Shown here: one piece after another, positions 27,626-36,763 of the stretch | Numbering within the stretch: the stretch's first letter is position 1 | Layout of the letters: each line of letters begins with the position of its first letter | Assembly: GCF_003858645.1 (NCBI RefSeq) | Contig: NZ_RQJP01000001.1 | Location: forward strand, 682,001-746,000 | Length of the DNA stretch: 64,000 nt | Reading direction: 5' to 3' | Source of the DNA: Larkinella knui | Lineage (GTDB): Bacteria; Bacteroidota; Bacteroidia; Cytophagales; Spirosomataceae | The notes under the pieces: model-generated | The model's database searches: none | The model's input: the letters and a program-made list of their open reading frames with translations, nothing else | Told to the model about the DNA's origin: nothing | Made by a program: the position numbers and the translations under genes

Positions 27626-28342
27626 TCAGTCGTTCGGTACGGCCAGGTACACCTCGATGATTCGGGGGGTCATCGAGACGATGCGGATGCCGCCGTAGCG
27701 GTTCTGGTTCATCGGTTTAATTTGCCGGAAGAGAAATACATCGCCCTGCTGGTACACCGGAGGCTGCTGGTTGTTGTCTACCCAGTAGGTTTCGAACAGA
27801 CCCGGTCGCTCTTTCACCATGTGTTCGATAGTCTTGACCGAATAATCAACCTTGTTGAACCAGGTCGTTTCCATCTGATTACCCGCTTCAAATGTGTGTA
27901 TCAATTCATCCCACAGCGTATTGGACATTTCGAGTTGGGCATTGTTGTACAGGTTGAAATTCGTCTTGTACGTAGTGGAAGCTGGTTGGCTGTTCAGGTA
28001 ATCGAAGCTGTTGAGCGCCCCGTTGGATAGCGTAAACACCGTTGGAATCTTGTTGGGGTCGGTACCGGCCGGATAATTCGGCCACTCGATCCGCCAGGTT
28101 AGGCACTTGGTGTGGGCCCACAGACTGTATTCAGGAATGAATGTCTTTTTGGTAATTGTCGGGTACGGCAGTGATTGCCCGCCCGGATTGGCAGTGTATC
28201 CTTCGATACCGTTCGAGTGCGGATTCGGGACGACACCTTCGGTTCGTGCTGTCAGATCCTTCCGCTCAATAAAGCTTTCTTCGCATCCGCATAGTCCTAT
28301 CAGGAGCATAAAGAGCGCGGTTACTACTTTACCATGTTGCAT
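27626..28342 (-). CDS. Hypothetical lipoprotein
   Basis: The 238-residue protein has a lipoprotein signal (LLIGLCGC, lipid-attachment at Cys 18 or 20) and a beta-rich body with many Asn, Tyr and Trp residues (WRIEWPNYPAGTDPNKIP, TWFNKVDYSVKTIEHMV). No family was recognised. It is the first gene of the minus-strand envelope row, 113 bases ahead of the tail-fibre-like gene and 180 bases after the hybrid kinase gene. Probably an outer-membrane or periplasmic lipoprotein serving the same surface function. Confidence 0.65.
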   Translation of the reverse strand: MQHGKVVTALFMLLIGLCGCEESFIERKDLTARTEGVVPNPHSNGIEGYTANPGGQSLPYPTITKKTFIPEYSLWAHTKCLTWRIEWPNYPAGTDPNKIPTVFTLSNGALNSFDYLNSQPASTTYKTNFNLYNNAQLEMSNTLWDELIHTFEAGNQMETTWFNKVDYSVKTIEHMVKERPGLFETYWVDNNQQPPVYQQGDVFLFRQIKPMNQNRYGGIRIVSMTPRIIEVYLAVPND

Positions 28343-28522
28343 ACGTGTTGGTGTGGAAAATAAGAAATTAGGGTGCCTACTGCTTACAGGTGATTCGGCC
28401 GATACCTTACGGCAACAAAGGTAAAGCAGGCCCCCGGCGCGGAACTAACACGGAGTTCCCAGAAAATAGCACGGATGTAACATAGCCTAATTATGAACAA
28501 TAAGTGCTTATAAATCAGTATT

Positions 28523-31500
28523 TTATGATTTAATACCGGAGAGGCTTACATCTTTTTGCTTCGCAAATTCGGAAGGCAGCATGCCAAATTGTTCTTTAAA
28601 ACACCGGGAAAAATAGGAAAGATGTTGAAAACCCGACTGGTAAGCGGCCTCGGCAATCTGAATACCGGGTTGCTGCAGGAGGTCAGCGGCCCGTTGCAGC
28701 CGAATGTAACGGATAAAATCGGAGGCCGACTGGTCGGTGAGCGCTTTCAGTTTCCGGTGAAGCTGCATCCGGCTCATGCCCATTTCCCGTTGAAGCACTT
28801 CCACGGTGAACGCTTCGTCAGTAAGGTGTTCGCCAATGATGCGCATGGCTTTTTCCAGAAACTCGGCTTCCCGGTCGCGGACGAGCGCCCCGGCAGGTTG
28901 CAGTTTTACCTCCCGACTGTACTTTTTGCGCAATAGATCGCGCTGGGTAAGCAAGGTGTTGATGCGGGCCACCAGTTCGTCGAGGGCAAAGGGCTTGGCC
29001 AGGTACTGTTCAGCCCCGCCCTCAAACCCTTCTTTCCGGGAATCAACGTCGTCTTTGGCCGTAAGCAGGATAACCGGAATGTGGCTGGTTAAGTCGTCCT
29101 CTTTCAGGTGACGGGTCATCGAAAAACCGTCCATTACCGGCATCATCACATCGGAAATGATCAGGTCCGGAACCACCCGGCGGGCCACTTGCAGTCCTTC
29201 ATCACCCCGCATGGCCTGCACAACCCGGAAGCGGTTGGAAAGTTGCTGATGGATGTAATGGTTTAACTCGGGGTGGTCTTCCACCAACAGGAGTGTGGGC
29301 TTGTCCTCTCCGCCGACCACAGCCGGTTCCTCCTCCGTCAGGAGGGCAGGCGTGGCCATGGCTAAGCCAGAAACCTGGCCAACACCCGTAGCCGATACGA
29401 CCCCGGCCAATCCGTGAGCGGCCTGCGATGCATCGGCTTTCAGCGGCAGCCAGACCACGAAGGTGGTGCCTAAACCAGGCTGACTCGCTACATTAATCGA
29501 GCCTTCGTACAGTTCGACCAGTTCTTTGGTTAGGGCCAGTCCCAGACCGCTTCCCTCGAAGGCCCGCGTTTGCGAAGGGTCAATCTGATAGAAACGGTCG
29601 AATATGCGGTCTTGCAACGATTCAGGAATGCCGATGCCGGTGTCGCTGACGACCAGCCGGAGTCCGGTTTCGGGTTTCACCTCAACCCGCAGCGTGACCT
29701 GACCGCCCGCCCGAGTAAACTTGATGGCATTGGACAACAGGTTATACACAATCTTCTCGAGCTTGTCGCGGTCGTAGGCCACCCACGATTCGGTCGTTGG
29801 CAGGTCAATCTGATACCGGAGTTTCCGGGCTGCAGCCATCGGCTGAAAGGAGTCGGCGGTTTGCCGAAGGAAGTCAACCACATTCCCTGTTTGCAGATTC
29901 AGCGTGAGTATGCCCATTTCGGCTTTTGCCAGGTCGAGCAGTTGGTTTACCAGCCGAAGCAATCGGTTGGCGTTGCGCTCCATCATTTGGGTTTCCTCCG
30001 GGCTGATGGCTTCCCGTTTCCGGAGCGGGGCCAGAATGAGCTGAAGCGGGGCGCGGAACTCGTGCGAGATGTTGGCAAAAAGCTGTGACTTGACCCGGTC
30101 CAGCTCTCTGATATAATCCGCTTCGAGTTGCAGAATTTTGGACTTTTTGGTCTCCTCATCCGCTATAGCCTGGGCAATTTTACTGCTACAGATGGCCGCA
30201 ATGGTTTGCAAAGCTTCCTGATGATGCTCTTTAAAAAAGCCTTTTTCGGGATGCTCCGAGTCAATAACCCCAATCACCTTGTTTTGCAGCAGCAGCGGTA
30301 CGGCCAATTCAGCGTGGCGCATCTCATCATCCAGGATGTAGCGCGGGTCCTGGGTGGTGTCGGTTACGATTTCCGGTTTACCCGTTCGGGCGACACTCCC
30401 CACAATCCCTTTATCAAGTGGAATCACCAGCGGGTTGAGAATAGAATAAGCTTCCGGATTTTTGTTGCCGTAGGCCGCTTTCTGCACCAGAGCCGTCCCC
30501 TCTTCATTGAGCAAATAGATCACACAATCGACAAAGCCCAGCCGGGCAATGCAGTTTTTAGCCACATCCCACAGGATTTCATCCACCGTATTTTTGCCGT
30601 AGAGCGAAGTGGCAAAGTAGTGAATCGTTTCGTCGATCTCCTGCCGGATCTGTAGGTTCTTCGAAAGCTGGTATTGTTGGTTTTCCAGCGAAAGCTTTAC
30701 GTTGCGCTGCCGGAGTTTATACCGGTTGAACAGCAGATAGCCAATCAGACCGCCCAGCAGTGCGAAAGCGATTAGGGATACGATCAGCGTACGCTGCTGG
30801 CTTAGTGACGCCTGCTGTGCTTCCAGCCGGAGTTTTTGCACACTCAGTTCGCGGTCTTTCTGTTCGCCCTGATAGCGGGCCTGTAGGTCAGCAATCTGCC
30901 GGGCCAACTCCGCCGACTGCAAACTGTCGGTCAGGTACTGGTACTGCTTTTGGGCAATCACGGCCTCCTTGGATTTTCCTAACACGCCGTAAATCAAGGG
31001 TAAATTGGCCAAGGCCAGTTGCTGAAGACTCTTGGATTCGATTCGTTTGGCAATGGCCAGCACCTGCTGCGAATACTGCAGGGCTTGCTGAAAATCGCCC
31101 ATGTCCCTGGAAAGCAACGCCAAATCCGCGTAGGAGCCGCCGATGTTTAGCTGATTCCCTTTTTTTAGATCAATGTCCAGCGATTTGTTGTAAAACTCCC
31201 GCGCTTTGCCGAACTCCCGGCGAATGCGGTAAATTCTCGCCAAATTATGAAACGTGTTGCCCATCGCCTGACTATCCCGCCGAGCCGTCTGCATGTTCAG
31301 AGCCTTCAGGGCTGATTGTAAGGCCCGTTCGTAACTCTTTTTGTCAAAGTACACGTTTCCCAGGTTGCCGTAAATGGCCCCGAGCAGGGCCGTGTCCTGC
31401 TGAGCCTCCGCGATTTTTTGGGCTTGCAGGTTTGCCTGTATACTCGCATCATACAGCTTCAGGGAGCGGTTGATGACGCCCATGGCGATGTACATGCGGC

Positions 31501-31837
31501 AAATGGCCCGCTGATCGCCCAGCTTGTGGAAAATCGAAAGCGCAGCTTTGGCTGCTTTGAGCGCACTGACGTAGTCGTCCCGTTCGGCGTAGATGCGGGT
31601 CATTAGTTGATAGGCTTTTCCTTCGGACAACGTCAATTGGTTTTTCTGCGCCAGCGTCAGGGCGGTTTTCGCGGCAGCCAACGCTTTCTCAGGCTGGGAA
31701 GATGTGAATTGTTCGGCCCGGTTAAGGTGCCGGTATATCCGATCCTGAACGGTGATTGGCTGGGCCAGCAACGAACTAATTCCTGTTCGAAAGAGAACAT
31801 AAAGCAGTAGTAAGAAGCGCAAAGCCGAGGTTTCCAT
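28523..31837 (-). CDS. Hybrid two-component regulator (TPR-GAF-HisKA-HATPase-REC-AraC)
   Basis: The 1104-residue one-protein signalling system has a signal or anchor helix (1-25), periplasmic TPR repeats (about 30-310), one transmembrane helix (about 350-370), a GAF domain (about 405-560), HisKA with FANISHEFRAP (His about 591), HATPase, a receiver domain (LLLVEDHPEL near 851, phospho-Asp in IISDVMMPVMDGF near 897), and a C-terminal AraC HTH (about 1000-1095). The TPR input replaces the beta-propeller sensor of classical glycan HTCS proteins. It lies directly upstream of the envelope-protein row and is the best candidate for its regulator. Confidence 0.93.
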   Translation of the reverse strand: METSALRFLLLLYVLFRTGISSLLAQPITVQDRIYRHLNRAEQFTSSQPEKALAAAKTALTLAQKNQLTLSEGKAYQLMTRIYAERDDYVSALKAAKAALSIFHKLGDQRAICRMYIAMGVINRSLKLYDASIQANLQAQKIAEAQQDTALLGAIYGNLGNVYFDKKSYERALQSALKALNMQTARRDSQAMGNTFHNLARIYRIRREFGKAREFYNKSLDIDLKKGNQLNIGGSYADLALLSRDMGDFQQALQYSQQVLAIAKRIESKSLQQLALANLPLIYGVLGKSKEAVIAQKQYQYLTDSLQSAELARQIADLQARYQGEQKDRELSVQKLRLEAQQASLSQQRTLIVSLIAFALLGGLIGYLLFNRYKLRQRNVKLSLENQQYQLSKNLQIRQEIDETIHYFATSLYGKNTVDEILWDVAKNCIARLGFVDCVIYLLNEEGTALVQKAAYGNKNPEAYSILNPLVIPLDKGIVGSVARTGKPEIVTDTTQDPRYILDDEMRHAELAVPLLLQNKVIGVIDSEHPEKGFFKEHHQEALQTIAAICSSKIAQAIADEETKKSKILQLEADYIRELDRVKSQLFANISHEFRAPLQLILAPLRKREAISPEETQMMERNANRLLRLVNQLLDLAKAEMGILTLNLQTGNVVDFLRQTADSFQPMAAARKLRYQIDLPTTESWVAYDRDKLEKIVYNLLSNAIKFTRAGGQVTLRVEVKPETGLRLVVSDTGIGIPESLQDRIFDRFYQIDPSQTRAFEGSGLGLALTKELVELYEGSINVASQPGLGTTFVVWLPLKADASQAAHGLAGVVSATGVGQVSGLAMATPALLTEEEPAVVGGEDKPTLLLVEDHPELNHYIHQQLSNRFRVVQAMRGDEGLQVARRVVPDLIISDVMMPVMDGFSMTRHLKEDDLTSHIPVILLTAKDDVDSRKEGFEGGAEQYLAKPFALDELVARINTLLTQRDLLRKKYSREVKLQPAGALVRDREAEFLEKAMRIIGEHLTDEAFTVEVLQREMGMSRMQLHRKLKALTDQSASDFIRYIRLQRAADLLQQPGIQIAEAAYQSGFQHLSYFSRCFKEQFGMLPSEFAKQKDVSLSGIKS

Positions 31838-32376
31838 CGAACACTGTAGTTAAAGTCCGGCAATGATAGAAATAGAAGGGTTTTTAAAACCGGTTCATGA
31901 TTGGTTTCGCAATCGGTAGAAAGTTGGCGACCCGGTGGGCCGACGCTAACTAGAAACGGTGAGGTTATATTTTCCCAAGAATCCATAGCTTTTTGACCCT
32001 TTCATTTCTCAAGGCTACGAGTGGCTATTTTGGACCCGCATTTTGGTTCAGAGAATGGGCATCATTCACCGTTTCTGCTGACAAAAAAGCCCCATTTTTG
32101 TCTCAAAAGCTTTTTGTGATTGGGAGCTAAACCTGGATAACCAGTGCCGACTGAATGTTGTCAATAAAAAGTGAACAACTGCGGTTGACAACCAACACGG
32201 AAGGCATAACCAACAGGGCAGCCTGCGCGGCTCATTCTTCGGGTCAAAGCAGTCGTCAAGCGGGACAAAATATTCGGACAGCACAAGTCGTCCCACTCCA
32301 TGCGGACAAAATTAAACACCGGCCCTCGTTTCAACTCTGGAGATCCGCCCGGCACCAGGCAGGCCTGAGTGACGAG
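31838..32376. other. Intergenic stretch without recognisable gene
   Basis: This lies upstream of the hybrid kinase and downstream of the DinB-like gene. Open frames on both strands overlap one another and lack protein-like composition, so none is supported. The part near 31838 should contain the hybrid kinase promoter. GC content changes abruptly near 32200, which may mark decayed DNA. Confidence 0.4.
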
Positions 32377-33009
32377 TTAGCGGTGGTTGTTTTTAGGGTA
32401 GTTGGCAGATGCCTTGATACTTTTTATCTGATTCGTATGCCTTTGGGTATGGGCAATCCAAAGTAAGGTATATTGTTGAAGGTCTCGAACGCGCCACACA
32501 CCGGCATCTTCAGAACGAAAAATGAAATGCAATCTAAAATCAGCTTTGGATTCTTTTACTAAGTTTATTACTTCATTTCGAAAGCGATTAAAATAGGCGA
32601 GTAGGTCGGCTTTCTTTTCAAAGCGTCCTAGTGGTTGGGCAACAAAGGGCGCCTTCAACCTGACCGGATCGTTCGTATAAGCTAGCATCACGGAATCCAC
32701 CCCTTTCACTTTCTCTACCCATTCCGGCATTTCAGGCGTAAATTGGTTATTTAATAAATCCCAGTATAATAATTCATCATAAATGCCTAGATGTTCTGCT
32801 ACTTCCGCAATTGACCACTTTGTACTGTCGGGCTTGAAATGAATCTGCTTCTGGGTTAAACCGGATACTTCATTCAAAAAATCGACTTGTGAAGATTGCA
32901 AACCATCGATGAGAAATTGCCGTTCTTTTTCCGTCCAAAGCGGGTGTTTCGTTTGAGCAAAAGACACGACACCGAAACAAAGTAAACTACTAATTAATAG
33001 ACTCTTCAT
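32377..33009 (-). CDS. Exported DinB/YfiT-family protein
   Basis: The 210-residue protein has a signal peptide (1-18, ending SFAQ) followed by a four-helix DinB_2 bundle: a first helix starting ERQFLIDGLQSSQVDFLNEV, then KWSIAEVAEHLGIYDELLYW with the first His, and a C-terminal IAHTQRHTNQIKSI with two further His. The three histidines match the metal site of the DinB/YfiT family, some of which are thiol transferases. Export to the periplasm is less usual. It is a single gene; function unknown. Confidence 0.82.
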   Translation of the reverse strand: MKSLLISSLLCFGVVSFAQTKHPLWTEKERQFLIDGLQSSQVDFLNEVSGLTQKQIHFKPDSTKWSIAEVAEHLGIYDELLYWDLLNNQFTPEMPEWVEKVKGVDSVMLAYTNDPVRLKAPFVAQPLGRFEKKADLLAYFNRFRNEVINLVKESKADFRLHFIFRSEDAGVWRVRDLQQYTLLWIAHTQRHTNQIKSIKASANYPKNNHR

Positions 33010-33094
33010 GGCTAATTTTAAAAGAATTACCGTTCATATTGCACTGTAAAGCCGGATCAAACTAAGTTGAGAAAAAGCACTTTTAGACCCGATT

Positions 33095-33190
33095 TTAGCC
33101 CACTGGGGTAATGGCTGTACCTGCATTGAAACGTTGAGCATGGTTTTTAGCGAGGGCTTTAACGAAAGCCCGTAAATTCAGCTGTTTCAT
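33095..33190 (-). CDS. Possible 31-residue peptide gene
   Basis: From ATG at 33190 to the stop at 33095 the minus strand encodes 31 residues: a basic amphipathic helix (MKQLNLRAFVKALAKNHAQR) followed by FNAGTAITPVG. The composition is unlike random non-coding DNA and recalls short signalling, leader or antimicrobial peptides. The LytS-like kinase gene starts 480 bases away in the opposite direction. There is no database support, so it is uncertain. Confidence 0.3.
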   Translation of the reverse strand: MKQLNLRAFVKALAKNHAQRFNAGTAITPVG

Positions 33191-33353
33191 GGTGTATCAG
33201 CTTATTTGATGAGTCAAAGCTAAACACCTTCGCTTGGGCAGGATTGTACATATGCGACATTCTCACAGGGACAGTGTCAACTCGTCATTGGCCTTCCTGT
33301 ACAGCATACGAAGTTTAACCGTGATCTTGGTAAACTCGCAGCTAAAATGCGGC

Positions 33354-33656
33354 TGATCATACCCGCCGAACAGACCTCTTCGGTATTCGTTTGAGCTGAA
33401 AGTTATTCAACAGGTTCTGGTAGGTAGTTCAGCCTTAGCAATCATTCGCCTGACCATTTCGGTTGGCAAGGGGAGAAGGGAAGCGAGCGGGGTTTGCGGG
33501 GACTGGTGCCAGAAACGTCTGCTTGACATCGATACGGTTGTATTGTTTACAAGTATACCCAAGGGTGCTATCTGCTCGGTCGGATTCAAACGATCGAACG
33601 ATGAAGCGGTAAAACTAGCCGATGAAACGATATTTGCTTATTTTCGCTTGCACTAA
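33354..33656 (+). pseudogene. Possible IS transposase orfA remnant
   Basis: An open stretch of about 100 codons without a good start follows TGA at 33351-33353 and ends at TAA 33654-33656. It includes RYSFELKVIQQVLVG, close to the N-terminal HTH of IS3-type orfA proteins (pattern R-x-YSxEFKxKVxxEVLxG). The remainder no longer resembles a transposase. No inverted repeats were found at its edges. It ends 12 bases before the LytS-like kinase start. Confidence 0.3.
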
Positions 33657-33668
33657 TCACTCCGTCTG

Positions 33669-35063
33669 ATGCCTTCTTTCGCACTGACTTATAATCAGTG
33701 GTTCCTGCTTTTTACGGGAGCCGTGCTGGTTATGCTGATCGCTAACCTGATTCAATGGGCCGTTCATCAAGAGCGCATCTACGGTCAGTACACAGCCTAC
33801 ATTTTACTATGGATGATTGGGTTTGGCGTTGACTATGTCCGCTTACCCCCCAATGTGCTCGCCTTTATACAGACCGTTTCGCTACACCTATTTTCCCTGC
33901 TTTATTTAGAAATAGCGCTTACGTTTCTTCCGGTAAACGACCGACCGGGTTTGCCGGACTGGTACCGTCGGGTTCAATGGAGCGTTGCCCTGGTAGCCAT
34001 ACCCGAAGTGTATTTCAACCTGTTTTCGTCGGCCTGGCAAACCGGCTGGCATGAAATGCAGCTCAACCTGATTCGAATCCTCATCATCCTGGTTACTTAC
34101 CTGACCATCGCTTATACTGTCGTTGTTACTATTCAAAAAACGGATGTGCTGGCCCGTTTTTTTGTGGTCGGAACGCTGGTCCTGTTGATTAGTGAACTAC
34201 TGGGTATTCTTGTCATCGTTCAGTATGGACAGGCAGGCATGAGAGCTGGGCTGTTTAGCCTGCCCTTGCCTATTCATCCTGGTTTTATCGGCCAGTTAGG
34301 CCTTTTGTTTGATATTGCCTGCGTATCGCTGGGGCTATCCTACCGCCAGCGACGCGAAACCCGTCGACAGATGCAGGCCGAACAGGAACTTCTGCGCGAA
34401 CGGGAACACAGTCTGCGCCGTCAACTGGAAGCCGACCTAACCCTTCAACAGATCAAGCAGCAACATACCGAAGCGCAGATGCGCGCGTTGCAGAGTCAGG
34501 TCAACCCGCACTTTCTGTTCAACGCCCTAAACACACTGTCCTCGCTCATTGACGAAAACCCCCGGCAAGCTACCGATTACGTGGACGAGCTGAGTTCCGT
34601 ATACCGTTACCTGCTGCGGTCGGCCGATCAGGAGCTGACCACACTTAGCGTTGAGATGGATTTTATGGAGTCCTATTTTCACTTGCTCAAAACCCGCTTT
34701 GGCAACAGCGTTTGCCCGGAGGTGGCGGTGGCTAACGCCTACCGCGATGCGCTGATTCCGCCCCTGACGTTGCAGCTGCTGGTCGAGAATGCCGTTAAGC
34801 ACAACCGCGCCCTGCCCGATGAGCCCCTCACGATTCGCATTCGGACCACGGCAGAGGGCCAACTCGTTGTTGAGAACAATTTGCAGCGCCGGAATGTACG
34901 GGTCGAATCAAACGGGGTGGGTCTGTCCAATATCACCGATAAATACCGGCTGCTACACCCCGCTAATCCGGATGGATCTAACCTCTTGATTGAGGAAGTA
35001 AATGGCTGGTTTCGAGTAAAGTTGCCCCTTCTGGGCGCGATCAAGTCCGTGCCAAGGAAGTGA
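33669..35063 (+). CDS. LytS-like sensor histidine kinase (HisKA_5)
   Basis: The 464-residue protein has seven predicted membrane helices in the first 230 residues, a coiled coil (about 232-275), the HisKA_5 motif QSQVNPHFLFNALNTLSSL (His about 281), and an HATPase domain (QLLVENAVKHN near 375-385 and GVGLSNITDKYRLLH near 417). Kinases of this type pass phosphate to LytTR response regulators. None is adjacent, which is unusual because the pair is normally co-transcribed; the downstream 420 bases hold no regulator. The partner must lie elsewhere or have been lost. Confidence 0.9.
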   Translation: MPSFALTYNQWFLLFTGAVLVMLIANLIQWAVHQERIYGQYTAYILLWMIGFGVDYVRLPPNVLAFIQTVSLHLFSLLYLEIALTFLPVNDRPGLPDWYRRVQWSVALVAIPEVYFNLFSSAWQTGWHEMQLNLIRILIILVTYLTIAYTVVVTIQKTDVLARFFVVGTLVLLISELLGILVIVQYGQAGMRAGLFSLPLPIHPGFIGQLGLLFDIACVSLGLSYRQRRETRRQMQAEQELLREREHSLRRQLEADLTLQQIKQQHTEAQMRALQSQVNPHFLFNALNTLSSLIDENPRQATDYVDELSSVYRYLLRSADQELTTLSVEMDFMESYFHLLKTRFGNSVCPEVAVANAYRDALIPPLTLQLLVENAVKHNRALPDEPLTIRIRTTAEGQLVVENNLQRRNVRVESNGVGLSNITDKYRLLHPANPDGSNLLIEEVNGWFRVKLPLLGAIKSVPRK

Positions 35064-35484
35064 GTCTCCCACAGAAAGGCAAAAGATTGGGCCGCTTCCT
35101 ATTCAATAGGCACCCCTATCCTGGTAAACCAATGTAAACGAGGAATCAACGTTCGCGGTCGGAATAAAAAAGGGGAGGTGTTGGGCATGGAGTCCCGCTG
35201 CCATACAATACCGATTCCGCTACGTATGGAAGGGCATCCTGGTCAGCTCATGGAGTTGTAAAACGGCCCCGGCCGTAAAGGGCTTTCAACTAGAGGCAGG
35301 GGAATTTTTCAGGCAACCTTCCGGAGCTATTCAACACCTCGTTGCCTTTTCCAACTTTCCCAAAAGCAGCGCCACAATGTCATACCTTTCTGACCAAATC
35401 TTTCTCAACATTTGGGCGTACAAACCCCGCTGACCATTGCCGGCCTGTTCACTGGATAAAACGTCTGAGGGTAGTTCATGTGCC
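35064..35484. other. Stretch downstream of the orphan kinase
   Basis: There is no intact gene. A plus-strand frame is open from about 35164 to TGA 35431 and includes RFRYVWKGILVSSW and FQLEAGEFFRQPSG, which look protein-like, but it has no start and no recognised family. It could be a remnant of a regulator or enzyme. The minus-strand end contains the 3' end of the epimerase gene. Confidence 0.35.
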
Positions 35485-36381
35485 TCACTTTACGTACTTC
35501 TGCCAGTTATGTTGTTCCTTGAAGCCCAGCACTTCCCGGATTTTTCGATTGGAAAATAGGGCTTCATGCTCTGCTAACTCGCGACGAAAAGGCACGCCGG
35601 GAAAGAATTTTTCCGCCAGTTCTTTACTGGAAAGTAGAGCCCCATTGTGGTCGTTTCCGGCATTGAACACTTGATAGCCTAGCCCATCTTTTTGCAAACA
35701 TAAGTCCACAATCTGGCCCAGGTCCCGCGCATCGATATAACAAAAAGCATTCCGGCGACGGACTTCAGGGTGAGTCAGGTAGTAGGGAAACAGCTCTTGG
35801 TATTCGTGGGGTTCAATCACATTACCGATGCGAAGCGCATAAATATCCACGCCCGAGCGTCGTTGAAAGCTGCGGGCCGTTTGTTCATTAACGACTTTTG
35901 ATAAGCCGTAGCTATCCATGGGATCTACGTCATAGTCCTCTTCCAGGGGCAAGACTTTCGGGTTGGTTTGACCATCCGAAAAGCAGATGCCATAGGTGGT
36001 CTCGGAAGAAGCAATAATAATTTTTTGAATGCCCAGTTTAACCGCGGCTTCAATCACATTGTAGGTACCCAAGGTATTGACCCGAAATGTTTCGTTATCG
36101 GGTTTGAGTAAAATTCGGGGCACGGCGGCAAAATGGACGACGGCATCAAAGTGGGGTATGCCCGTACCTGGTTCCAATTCGTCGAAGCTGGCATACGCAC
36201 TGAGCGCATTAAACATTTGACCGGAATCGGTGGTATCGGCTATCAGGTTGGTGACTCCTGGGAGATGCAGCGGACTCAGGTCAACATTCATCACGGTATG
36301 GCCTTGCTCAAGCAGGTAGGCAATGACGTGCTTACCGGCTTTTCCTGATCCTCCTGTAAAACAGATTCGCTGTTTAGTCAT
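35485..36381 (-). CDS. NAD-dependent epimerase/dehydratase (extended SDR)
   Basis: From ATG 36381 the 298-residue protein shows the NAD-binding motif CFTGGSGKAGKHV (residues 6-18), an acidic end of strand 2 (VMNVDLSP), VVHFAAVPR, and the catalytic YGLSK (about 158-162) preceded by a Ser-rich SSETTYG. This matches the extended short-chain dehydrogenases, especially UDP-glucose 4-epimerase and uronate dehydrogenase relatives. The substrate is not determined. It is a single gene; a longer frame start at 36456 is less likely. Confidence 0.85.
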   Translation of the reverse strand: MTKQRICFTGGSGKAGKHVIAYLLEQGHTVMNVDLSPLHLPGVTNLIADTTDSGQMFNALSAYASFDELEPGTGIPHFDAVVHFAAVPRILLKPDNETFRVNTLGTYNVIEAAVKLGIQKIIIASSETTYGICFSDGQTNPKVLPLEEDYDVDPMDSYGLSKVVNEQTARSFQRRSGVDIYALRIGNVIEPHEYQELFPYYLTHPEVRRRNAFCYIDARDLGQIVDLCLQKDGLGYQVFNAGNDHNGALLSSKELAEKFFPGVPFRRELAEHEALFSNRKIREVLGFKEQHNWQKYVK

Positions 36382-36763
36382 AATTGGTGTTGGTTCATGC
36401 GTTTTGGGTAAAGCGATAGAGGTCGTAAAGCAAATTAACTGATCAACGAATGGCAACCCCTTATCTTGTTATGAATTGGGGTTGATGTCAACATGTCTGT
36501 TCAAAATTACGGTAAGATATTGCCATTGGAAGTGTGGCAGACCTCCGCAACAGATACGCCGGTATCAGCCTGTCGAAGCGCAAAACGATGGCTCGGGCTA
36601 CCCCGTTGTGCTTCTGTGAACTTGCGGTCCGCCACCGCGGGTTTTTTCCATAAGCGATTTCGTGATTAGTTGAATTATCAAAATCGCCCGGATTTCTCTA
36701 CTCGTTCAATATCCAGTTTTTAGAGACAAGGTCAGTTTATTTGCGAATCAAAAGTTATCGAGT
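36382..36763. other. Intergenic stretch
   Basis: There is no gene or clear structure. The part next to 36382 should contain the epimerase promoter on the minus strand; the part next to 36763 is the 3' flank of the helical-repeat protein. Nothing else was seen. Confidence 0.4.

Noticed and set aside
32155-32466. 103-codon plus-strand frame
   Set aside because: It overlaps the DinB-like gene antisense and has low-complexity Ala/Gln/Ser content; no family recognised.
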